From NCBI GenBank assembly GCA_913776795.1, contig CAJYRH010000634.1, positions 1 to 8,974 on the forward strand: a DNA stretch of 8,974 nt, given 5' to 3'. The DNA comes from an uncultured Pseudorhodoferax sp. GTDB lineage: Bacteria > Pseudomonadota > Gammaproteobacteria > Burkholderiales > Burkholderiaceae. The translations under genes and the position numbers were made by a program. The notes beneath the pieces were generated by a model. The model saw only the letters and a program-made list of their open reading frames with translations, made no database searches and had not been told where the DNA came from. Below are positions 1-8,474 of the stretch, piece after piece; the stretch's first letter is position 1; every line of letters starts with the position of its first letter.

Positions 1-570
1 GAGGCGTCGGCCGTGGCGGTGCTCTACGCCCTGGTCGTGGGCATGGTGGTGTACCGCGAGATCGGCCTGCGCGATCTCTTTCCCATCCTGCGCAAGTCGG
101 TGGTTTCGTCGGCCGTGATCATGTTCATCATCGCCAACGCCGGCCTGTTCGCCTTCCTGATCACGCGCGCCGGCGTGCCCGACGCCATCGGCCGCTGGCT
201 GGAGGCCGTGCTGCAGTCGCCGGCACTGTTCCTGCTGGGGGTGAACGCGGCGCTGTTCGTGATCGGGATGTTCATCGAGACCAGCGCAGCCATCATCGTG
301 CTGGCGCCCATCCTCGCGCCGGTGGCGGTGCACTTCGGCATCGATCCCGTCCACTTTGGCCTGATCATGGTGGTCAACCTGGCGCTGGGCATGATCACGC
401 CGCCATTCGGCGTGAACCTGTTCGCGGCCTGCACGGTGGCGCGCATCCCGCTGGACCGCATCATCGGGCACCTGATCCCGTTCGTGCTCGTGATCCTCGG
501 CTGCCTCATGGTCATCACCTACGTCCCGGGCATTTCGCTGGCCCTGCGCGACCTGGCCTTCGCAAAATAG
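1..570 (+). CDS. TRAP transporter large permease (DctM family), C-terminal part
   Basis: The reading frame is open from base 1 and ends at TAG 568-570, so this is the last 189 residues of a protein that begins outside the window. It is very hydrophobic, with about five membrane segments. The stretch GMFIETSAAIIVLAPILAP followed by ALGMITPPFGVNLF is the conserved signature of the large (12-helix) DctM subunit of tripartite ATP-independent periplasmic transporters. These are inner-membrane, sodium-driven importers of organic acids and similar solutes, working with a periplasmic binding protein (DctP) and a small permease (DctQ), which would be expected upstream. The opening residues EASAVAVLYALVVG fit the family, where TPTEAA precedes a helix. 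The substrate cannot be told from this part. No terminator is visible after the stop, and the gcv control region begins within about 15 bases. Confidence 0.93.
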   Translation, partial: EASAVAVLYALVVGMVVYREIGLRDLFPILRKSVVSSAVIMFIIANAGLFAFLITRAGVPDAIGRWLEAVLQSPALFLLGVNAALFVIGMFIETSAAIIVLAPILAPVAVHFGIDPVHFGLIMVVNLALGMITPPFGVNLFAACTVARIPLDRIIGHLIPFVLVILGCLMVITYVPGISLALRDLAFAK

Positions 571-584
571 TCCAGCCCCATGGT

Positions 585-590
585 TAGAAT
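585..590 (+). promoter_or_regulatory. possible -10 element of the gcv operon promoter
   Basis: TAGAAT matches the sigma-70 -10 consensus TATAAT at five of six positions. It lies 15 bases after the permease stop and would place the transcript start near 597, just where the first glycine aptamer begins. No good -35 hexamer is visible at 16-18 bases; the nearest candidate, TTCGCA at 559-564, is about 20 bases away and weak. Position relative to the riboswitch is the main argument, so this is inference. Confidence 0.4.
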
Positions 591-596
591 CCGCGC

Positions 597-778
597 CGTC
601 AGGAGAGAGCCCTTCGCGCAAGGGCCGCCGACGGCGCAGGCTCACCCCCGAACGCTCAGGCAAAAAGACTGATCCAGGTCTTGCAAGACCTTCCTCACTG
701 GAGAGAGGCCCGCTTCGAGCGGGTCCACCGAAGGGGCAAACCGCGAATGCGGCGAATCTCTCAGGTAAAGCGGACAGC
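597..778 (+). promoter_or_regulatory. tandem glycine riboswitch (two aptamers)
   Basis: Two copies of the glycine aptamer core are seen. Aptamer 1 (about 598-671) has GGAGAGAG near 602-609 and ends in GCTCAGGCAAAAAGACTG (654-671). Aptamer 2 (about 695-778) has GGAGAGAGG (700-708), the hallmark CCGAAGGGGCAAA (728-740) and ATCTCTCAGGTAAAGCGGAC (756-775). Both have the paired GAGAG/CTCTC-type helix and the CAGGyAAA bulge of the family. Aptamer 1 carries CCGACGGCGCAGG in place of the usual CCGAAGG stretch, a divergence often tolerated in one of the two domains. A linker of roughly 24 bases separates them and contains a perfect 16-base palindrome (676-691). The element precedes gcvT, the classic location, where glycine binding switches on its own degradation operon. 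Exact outer boundaries are approximate. Confidence 0.95.
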
Positions 779-822
779 GAGGCAGCCCATGGCACCCACG
801 TGCCATGCCGTGTATCTGCCTC
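779..822 (+). promoter_or_regulatory. nested hairpin between riboswitch and gcvT ribosome binding site (putative expression platform)
   Basis: An inner perfect 8-bp inverted repeat, CATGGCAC (788-795) and GTGCCATG (800-807), closes a 4-base loop. An outer 6-bp pair, GAGGCA (779-784) with TGCCTC (817-822), encloses it. The outer stem ends two bases before the Shine-Dalgarno sequence AGGAAG (824-829). Its left arm begins at 779-780, bases that can also extend helix P1 of the second aptamer (TC 695-696 with GA 779-780), so the two folds may compete. No run of T follows, so a rho-independent terminator is unlikely and translational control is the better guess. The pairings are seen directly; the switching role is inferred. 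Confidence 0.6.
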
Positions 823-835
823 CAGGAAGTCCGCC

Positions 836-1960
836 ATGCCCTCCGACACCCTGCTGAAAACGCCTCTGCACGCCCTGCACCTGGAACTGGGCGCGCGCAT
901 GGTCCCCTTCGCCGGCTACAGCATGCCGGTGCAATACCCCAAGGGCCTGATGGCCGAGCATCTGCAGGTGCGTGCCGCAGCCGGCCTGTTCGACGTCTCG
1001 CACATGGGCCAGCTGCGCCTGGAGGGAAGCGATGCGGCGGCAGCCTTCGAGACCCTGGTCCCGGTCGACGTGCTGGGGCTGGGCACCGACAGGCAGCGTT
1101 ACGGCCTGCTGCTGGCGGACGACGGCGGCATCCTGGACGACCTGATGTTCGTGAACCGGGGCGATCACCTGTTCGTGATCGTCAACGGCGCCTGCAAGGT
1201 GGCCGACACCGCGCACATGCAGGCCCGCATCGGCCAGCGTTGCGCCGTCGTGCCGATGCCCGACCATGGCCTGCTCGCGCTGCAAGGCCCCCAGGCCGTC
1301 GGTGCACTGGCCCGCGTGGTGCCCAGGGTCGACCAGCTCGTCTTCATGACCGGTGGCGCCTTCGACTGGAATGGCGCCGCGCTCTACATCACCCGCAGCG
1401 GCTACACGGGCGAGGACGGCTTCGAGATCTCCGTGCCCGGTCCCTGGGCCGAATCCCTGGCCCGCGCGCTGCTGGAGCAGCCCGAGGTGCAGCCCATCGG
1501 ACTGGGCGCGCGCAATTCCCTGCGCCTGGAAGCCGGCCTGTGCCTGTACGGCAACGACATCGACACCACGACCACGCCGGTCGAGGCCAACCTGAACTGG
1601 GCCATGCAGAAGGTGCGCCGCACGGGCGGCGCCCGCGCTGGCGGCTTCCCGGGCGCCGGCAAGGTACTGGCGCAGCTGGACGGCAGCGCGCCTGTCGAGC
1701 GCAAGCGCGTCGGTCTCCTTGCCCTGGAGCGCGTGCCGGTGCGCGAACACACCGCCCTGCAATCGCTCGAAGGCAGCGCCATCGGCGAAGTGACCAGCGG
1801 CCTGCTGGCCCCCAGCGTGGACAAGCCCATTGCCATGGCCTACGTGCGGACGGACTTCTCGGCGCCCGGCACGAAAGTCAACGCCGTCGTCCGCGGCAAG
1901 GCCGTGCCCATGGAAGTCGTCGCCCTCCCCTTCACCCCGCCGCGCTACCACCGTGGCTGA
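836..1960 (+). CDS. gcvT: glycine cleavage system T protein, aminomethyltransferase
   Basis: The 374-residue product transfers the one-carbon unit from aminomethyl-lipoyl H protein to tetrahydrofolate, giving 5,10-methylene-THF and ammonia in the cytoplasm. Family landmarks in order: PFAGYSMPVQYP (24-35), DVSHMGQLRLEG (53-64), GGILDDLMF (97-105; the Asp pair at 101-102 holds the catalytic acid of the family), RSGYTGEDGFEI (187-198), GLGARNSLRLEAGLCLYGND (222-241) and TTTPVEANLNWAMQK (245-259). The C-terminal barrel carries GEVTSGLLAPSVDKPIAMAYV (317-337). Length is normal (E. coli about 364). ATG 836 was chosen because AGGAAG sits at 824-829 with six bases of spacing and the protein then begins like its relatives. 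An in-frame GTG at 800 would add 12 residues but lies inside a hairpin and has no good ribosome site. It is the first gene of the riboswitch-controlled operon and ends 27 bases before gcvH. Confidence 0.97.
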   Translation: MPSDTLLKTPLHALHLELGARMVPFAGYSMPVQYPKGLMAEHLQVRAAAGLFDVSHMGQLRLEGSDAAAAFETLVPVDVLGLGTDRQRYGLLLADDGGILDDLMFVNRGDHLFVIVNGACKVADTAHMQARIGQRCAVVPMPDHGLLALQGPQAVGALARVVPRVDQLVFMTGGAFDWNGAALYITRSGYTGEDGFEISVPGPWAESLARALLEQPEVQPIGLGARNSLRLEAGLCLYGNDIDTTTTPVEANLNWAMQKVRRTGGARAGGFPGAGKVLAQLDGSAPVERKRVGLLALERVPVREHTALQSLEGSAIGEVTSGLLAPSVDKPIAMAYVRTDFSAPGTKVNAVVRGKAVPMEVVALPFTPPRYHRG

Positions 1961-1987
1961 AACTTTTCCCCAACCCAAGGACACACC

Positions 1988-2356
1988 ATGATCAAGTACA
2001 CCGAAGACCACGAATGGCTGAAGGTCGAGGGCGACACCGCCACCGTCGGCATCACCGTCCACGCGCAGGATGCGCTGGGCGATGTGGTGTTCGTCGACCT
2101 GCCCGAAGTCGGCAAGACCCTGGCGCACAAGGACGTGGCCGGCGTCGTCGAATCGGTCAAGGCCGCGGCCGACGTCTACATGCCGGTGGACGGCGAGATC
2201 ACCGAGGTCAACGAAGCGCTGCGCGCCGACCCGGCCCTGGCCAACAGCGACCCGCTCGGCGCCGGCTGGTTCTTCAAGGTGAAGCTGTCCGATGCATCGC
2301 AACTCGATGCGCTGCTCGACGAGACCGCCTACAACGCCTTCGCCGCGAGCAACTAG
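1988..2356 (+). CDS. gcvH: glycine cleavage system H protein (lipoyl carrier)
   Basis: This 122-residue protein is the swinging arm of the glycine cleavage complex. Its lipoylated lysine carries the aminomethyl group from P to T protein and is then reoxidised by the L protein (dihydrolipoamide dehydrogenase, not in this window). The lipoyl site is plain: [12 protein letters not shown], with the modified residue Lys58. Other typical parts are [12 protein letters not shown] (4-15), [12 protein letters not shown] (31-42), [10 protein letters not shown] (66-75) and the C-terminal [10 protein letters not shown] (91-100). Length fits the family (about 125-130). AAGGA at 1977-1981 stands six bases before ATG 1988, a good ribosome binding site. 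It lies 27 bases after gcvT and is surely co-transcribed with it. A 177-base spacer follows before gcvP. Confidence 0.98.
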   Translation: MIKYTEDHEWLKVEGDTATVGITVHAQDALGDVVFVDLPEVGKTLAHKDVAGVVESVKAAADVYMPVDGEITEVNEALRADPALANSDPLGAGWFFKVKLSDASQLDALLDETAYNAFAASN

Positions 2357-2533
2357 GCCCACCCCCGTTTCTTGCTCACTGCGTGTAGCCGAATCCCCCC
2401 TCAAGGGGGCGCACCCAACGGCCTGGCAGAGCCAGTTCCGCGGGTGCACGCGAACGGGTTTCGCTGCGCTAACCGATAAAAGCCGCCGCTCGCCAAGCAA
2501 GCGTCCCCGAAGTACCTGGCCCAAGTACACACC
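2357..2533 (+). repeat. structured gcvH-gcvP spacer, probable dispersed intergenic repeat
   Basis: No gene is seen in these 177 bases. They hold a chain of inverted repeats: CCCCC/GGGGG around TCAA (2396-2409); GCACCC (2411-2416) with GGGTGC (2442-2447), enclosing CTGGC/GCCAG around AGA (2423-2435); and GGTT/AACC (2457-2474). This style, a C-run/G-run hairpin followed by a cruciform ending in GCGGGTGC, resembles dispersed intergenic repeats I recall from Comamonadaceae genomes, but I cannot count copies here. Such RNA structures could slow transcription or processing between gcvH and gcvP. A short direct repeat AAGTAC (2510-2515 and 2523-2528) lies just before gcvP. None of the hairpins is followed by a T-run, so I do not call a terminator. 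Confidence 0.6.
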
Positions 2534-5410
<2,877 letters not shown>

Positions 5411-5432
5411 GCGCGTCCCCGGGCGGCCTCCA

Positions 5433-7520
5433 ATGACCACGCCGGCCCGCCCACCGCTGGACGTGCCGGCCGGCGCATCGGCCATCGAGAGCTACCAGCT
5501 GCCCCAGCTGATCCGCGACCTGCGCACGTACCAGGCCGAGCTGGAGAGCCAGAACAAGGTCCTGCGCTACAGCCAGTCCATGGCCGAGGCCGCGTCCGAA
5601 CGCTTCGAGACCTTGTTCTCCAGCGTGCCGCTGGCGCTGATGGTCATCGACGAGCACGACCTCGTGGTGCAGAGCAACTCGATGGCGCAGCGTTCGTTCC
5701 AGCCGACCGAGCGCGACCGCCCGCTCAACTTCCTGATGCCTTTCGTGAGCACCGGCAGTGCCGATGCCGTGCGGGCCGCCTTCGCCCAGGCCCGCACCGA
5801 TGGGCAGGCCGAGGCCAAGGAGGTGCTGTTCCAGATCGGTGACGACGGCGCCATCACGGGGGACCTGCACATCGCCCGGCTGGACAACGCGCACGAGCCC
5901 ACGGCGCACTTCATCTGTGCCGTGATCGACCAGGGCCCGCTCCTGGCCGAACGCCGCGCCCTGCTGCAGAGCGGGGCCGAGCTGCAGCAGCGCAACGAGC
6001 AGCTGCGCCTGAGCGAGGCACGGCTGGCCGACATCATCAACTCCTCGCTCGACGCCATCGTCTGCGTCGATCGCGAGCGCCGCATCACGGTGTTCAACCC
6101 CACGGCTGCTGCCCTGTTCCAGTGCTCGCCGGGCGACGCGCTGGGCAGCCCGCTCGAGCGCTTCTTCCCCGATGCGGCCGAGGTGCTGGCCATGCACCAG
6201 ATTTCCACCGAGCTGCCGGCCACCGAGATGCAGGCGCTGACCGCCCTGGGCAGCGCCGTGCCGGTGGAAGTCAGCGTGGCGTTCGGCGACACCACCACCG
6301 TGTTTGCACGCGACCTGACCGCCCGCAAGCGCGAAGAGGCGCAGCGCAATGCGCTGGAGGTACAGCTGCGCGAATCGCAGAAGATGCAGGCCGTGGGCAC
6401 GATGGCCGGCGGCATCGCGCATGACTTCAACAACATCCTGCACGCCATCCTGGGCAACGTGGAGCTGGCCAAGGAAGACAGCGGCCTGAACGGTTCCGCG
6501 CAGGAAAGCCTGCGCGAGATCGAGAAGGCCGGCCGGCGTGCACGCGACCTGGTGCGCCAGATCCTGACCTTCAGCCGCAACGAGGCGCCGCGCCGCGTGC
6601 CCATCGACCTGGCCGAGGTCGCGGGCGAGACCGAGCGCCTGCTGCGTGTGACCCTGCCGCCGCAGGTGGAATTGCAGATGCGCGTGCATCCCGGCGTGCC
6701 CGCCGTGCTGGCCGATCCCACGCAGGTCGAGCAGGCCGTGCTGAACCTGTGCACCAACGCGATCCAGGCCATCCAGGCCACCCCGGAGGCGCGCGGCACC
6801 GTCTGGATCGAGTTGCAGAGCGAATCGCCCTCGGCCGCCCGCTGCGCGCGCCTGGGCCTGGCGAACGGCCACTACGCGCGGCTGAGCGTGCGCGACAACG
6901 GCCCGGGCATGGACCCGGCCACGCGCGAGCGCATCTTCGAGCCGTTTTTCACCACCAAGCAGGTCGGCCAGGGCACGGGCCTGGGCCTGGCCGTGGTGCA
7001 CGGCGTCATGCGCAGCAACGGTGGCGCGGTGGACGTGCACAGCGAGCCCGGCCGCGGCAGCCACTTCATGCTGTACTTTCCGGCCACCAGCGAGGCCGCC
7101 GAAGCCCCAGCCAGCGCGCCACCGCCGCCCGACAGCGTGCAGGGCAGCGGCCAGCACGTGATGTACGTGGACGACGACCAGGCCCTGGTGTTCCTGGTGG
7201 AACGCCTGCTGCGCCGGCGCGGATTCCGCGTCAGCGGTTTCACCGATCCCTACGAGGCCACCGAGGCGCTGCGCGCCGAGCCCCAGGGCTACGACCTGGT
7301 GGTGACCGACTACAACATGCCAGGCTACTGCGGCGTGGACCTGGTGCGCGAGGCGCGCGGCATCCGCCCCGACCTGCCCGTGGCCCTGGCCTCGGGCTAC
7401 GTCACGGCCGAGATCGAGCGCGAGGCCATGGCCGAAGGCGCGCGTGCACTGATCCACAAGCCCAACGACGTGCAGGAGCTCTGCGCGACGGTGCAGCGGC
7501 TGCTGCAGGAGAGCCATTGA
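5433..7520 (+). CDS. hybrid sensor histidine kinase (PAS-PAS-HisKA-HATPase-receiver)
   Basis: A 695-residue protein with no membrane segment or signal peptide, so probably cytoplasmic. Order: short N-terminal coiled segment (20-58); PAS-like domain (about 57-165, RFETLFSSVPLALMVIDEHD); helical linker (172-200); second PAS domain (about 196-295, LADIINSSLDAIVCVDRERR); HisKA dimerisation domain with phospho-acceptor His330 in GGIAHDFNNIL, an NtrB/HPK4-type H-box; HATPase domain with N-box NLCTNAIQAI (Asn442), G1 DNGPGMD (488-494), F-box EPFFTTK (503-509) and G2 GQGTGLGLA (512-520); a Pro/Ala-rich linker (551-569); and a C-terminal receiver with acidic pocket Asp580-582, phospho-acceptor Asp626 in VVTDYNMP, Ser654 and Lys676. 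All catalytic residues are present. There is no output domain, so signal must go to another protein, for instance by phosphorelay to an unlinked partner. It begins 22 bases after gcvP with a poor ribosome site (GGCGGCCTCC) and is probably in the same transcript. Neither the stimulus nor a link to glycine can be shown from sequence. Confidence 0.95.
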   Translation: MTTPARPPLDVPAGASAIESYQLPQLIRDLRTYQAELESQNKVLRYSQSMAEAASERFETLFSSVPLALMVIDEHDLVVQSNSMAQRSFQPTERDRPLNFLMPFVSTGSADAVRAAFAQARTDGQAEAKEVLFQIGDDGAITGDLHIARLDNAHEPTAHFICAVIDQGPLLAERRALLQSGAELQQRNEQLRLSEARLADIINSSLDAIVCVDRERRITVFNPTAAALFQCSPGDALGSPLERFFPDAAEVLAMHQISTELPATEMQALTALGSAVPVEVSVAFGDTTTVFARDLTARKREEAQRNALEVQLRESQKMQAVGTMAGGIAHDFNNILHAILGNVELAKEDSGLNGSAQESLREIEKAGRRARDLVRQILTFSRNEAPRRVPIDLAEVAGETERLLRVTLPPQVELQMRVHPGVPAVLADPTQVEQAVLNLCTNAIQAIQATPEARGTVWIELQSESPSAARCARLGLANGHYARLSVRDNGPGMDPATRERIFEPFFTTKQVGQGTGLGLAVVHGVMRSNGGAVDVHSEPGRGSHFMLYFPATSEAAEAPASAPPPPDSVQGSGQHVMYVDDDQALVFLVERLLRRRGFRVSGFTDPYEATEALRAEPQGYDLVVTDYNMPGYCGVDLVREARGIRPDLPVALASGYVTAEIEREAMAEGARALIHKPNDVQELCATVQRLLQESH

Positions 7521-7688
7521 GCGCAGCGCCGGGCCGCCCCGAGCAAGCATGCGCCCCCTCGGGGGGCAGCGAACCTCGCGCAGCGGGGAGCGTGGGGGCC
7601 CCATGCGCAGCGCCGGGCCGCCCCAAGCAAGCATGCGCCCCCCCGGGGGGCAGCGAACCTCGCGCAGCGGGGAGTGTGGGGGCTACAT
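7521..7688 (+). repeat. tandem pair of 84-base GC-rich repeats
   Basis: Copy 1 is 7521-7604 and copy 2 is 7605-7688. They align without gaps and differ at five positions (7541/7625, 7559/7643, 7591/7675, 7600/7684, 7601/7685), so 79 of 84 are identical. Each unit contains a C-run/G-run hairpin (GCCCCC 7553-7558 with GGGGGC 7562-7567; in copy 2 seven C followed by six G, closed by G and C). The unit looks like a dispersed intergenic element I associate with Comamonadaceae genomes; copy number elsewhere cannot be tested here. It begins directly at the kinase stop codon and fills the whole gap to rluA. Because 84 is a multiple of three and the unit has no stop in the rluA frame, the rluA frame stays open through both copies. 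Confidence 0.9.
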
Positions 7689-8329
7689 CGACCGAGCTCG
7701 CAGTCCTGTACGTGGACGAGGCCCTGCTGGTGCTCGACAAGCCGGCCGGCCTGCTGTGCGTGCCCGGCCGCGGTCCCGGCAAGCAGGACTGCCTGGCCAC
7801 GCGCGCCCAGGCCCTGTACCCCGATGCGCTGGTCGTGCACCGGCTCGACATGGCGACCTCGGGACTCGTGCTCATGGGGCGCGGGCCGGCGGCGCAACGC
7901 GCGCTGTCCATGGCCTTCGAGCAGCGCCGCATCGCCAAGCGCTACGAGGCTGTGGTCGACGGTGACTGGGACCTGCACGCGGATGACGACGGCTGGGGCC
8001 TGATCGACCTGCCGATCCGTCTGGACTGGCCGCGCCGGCCGCTGTCCATCGTCGACCCGGCGGGCGGCAGGCCCAGCCGTACGCGCTGGCAGCTGCTGCA
8101 GCGCGGCGCCGACCGCAGCCGGCTGGCGCTGGAGCCCGTCACCGGCCGCTCGCACCAGCTGCGCCTGCACCTGGCCGCGCAGGGCCATGCCATTTTGGGC
8201 GATCCGCTGTACGCCGCTGCGTCCGTGCAGGCCCGCGCTCCGCGGCTGCTGCTGCACGCCTGCGCGCTCGCGCTGGCCCATCCGCTCGGCGGGCAAACAC
8301 TGCGCTTCGCAGCGCCCTGCCCGTTCTGA
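7676..8329 (+). CDS. rluA: RluA-type pseudouridine synthase (23S rRNA U746 / tRNA U32 type)
   Basis: The enzyme isomerises uridine to pseudouridine in RNA. Motifs: VLYVDEALLVLDKPAGLLCVP (10-30), catalytic HRLDMATSGL (Asp58), DLPIRLDWPRRP (111-122), PVTGRSHQLRLHL (154-166), HAILGDPLYA (171-180) and RLLLHA (190-195). DMATSG, the short LPxxxDWPxRP segment and GRSHQLR closely match E. coli RluA rather than the larger RluC/RluD proteins, and there is no S4 domain. GTG at 7676 gives 217 residues, against 219 in E. coli, and is the first sensible in-frame start ahead of the conserved VLY strand. That GTG lies inside the second 84-base repeat, with GGGGAG at 7669-7674 unusually close to it. The next in-frame upstream GTG (7592) lies in copy 1 and would add 28 repeat-encoded residues, so the true start is uncertain. 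The stop is eight bases from the end of the convergent regulator remnant. Confidence 0.88.
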   Translation: MGATSTELAVLYVDEALLVLDKPAGLLCVPGRGPGKQDCLATRAQALYPDALVVHRLDMATSGLVLMGRGPAAQRALSMAFEQRRIAKRYEAVVDGDWDLHADDDGWGLIDLPIRLDWPRRPLSIVDPAGGRPSRTRWQLLQRGADRSRLALEPVTGRSHQLRLHLAAQGHAILGDPLYAAASVQARAPRLLLHACALALAHPLGGQTLRFAAPCPF

Positions 8330-8337
8330 GCGCGGCT

Positions 8338-8474
8338 TCAGACCGCCTGCATCACCAGCCCGTCCACCAGCCGCGCCGCCAGCCGCGGCTGCTGGAACTG
8401 CTCCAGCCACCAGGCCTGCGCGCGGCCGTCGTGGTCGCCGCGCCAGGCCAGGTACAGCGTGTTGGGGCCGCGCG
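8338..8474 (-). pseudogene. C-terminal remnant of a probable LysR-type transcriptional regulator
   Basis: Read on the minus strand, the frame ending at the stop 8340-8338 encodes about 44 sensible residues, RGPNTLYLAWRGD, then GRAQAWWLEQF, then PRLAARLVDGL at the end. The LYLAWR strand followed by a Trp-rich helix fits the last strand and helix of the LysR effector-binding domain. A whole LysR regulator has about 300 residues, so some 250, including the helix-turn-helix, are absent. Upstream in this frame (beyond about 8474) the translation becomes an Arg/Pro-rich run that does not look like protein, while the opposite strand begins to encode a dehydrogenase. The remnant converges on rluA with only eight bases between stops, a natural arrangement, so the break is at its 5' side. 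The family assignment rests on a short stretch and is moderate; that it is truncated is more certain. Confidence 0.6.

Noticed and set aside
800..835. GTG 800 as the gcvT start, adding 12 residues
   Set aside because: It lies in the right arm of the 8-bp hairpin without a ribosome site. ATG 836 has AGGAAG at good spacing and gives the usual N-terminus.
805..2388. A 527-codon plus-strand frame overlapping gcvT and gcvH
   Set aside because: Arg/Pro/Ala-rich out-of-frame translation running through two well-identified genes. It starts inside the leader hairpin and has no motifs.
2396..2409. Rho-independent terminator after gcvH
   Set aside because: The CCCCC/GGGGG stem is followed by CGCACCC, not a T-run, and gcvP follows in the same direction.
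6749..7675. The long upstream extension of the rluA frame through the kinase gene and both repeats
   Set aside because: The frame is open only because of base composition. Its translation within the kinase is low-complexity Arg/Gly/Ala, and the protein becomes family-like only near 7700.
7521..7688. CRISPR-like array
   Set aside because: There are only two adjacent 84-base copies with no spacers between them and no cas genes. This is a simple tandem duplication of an intergenic element.
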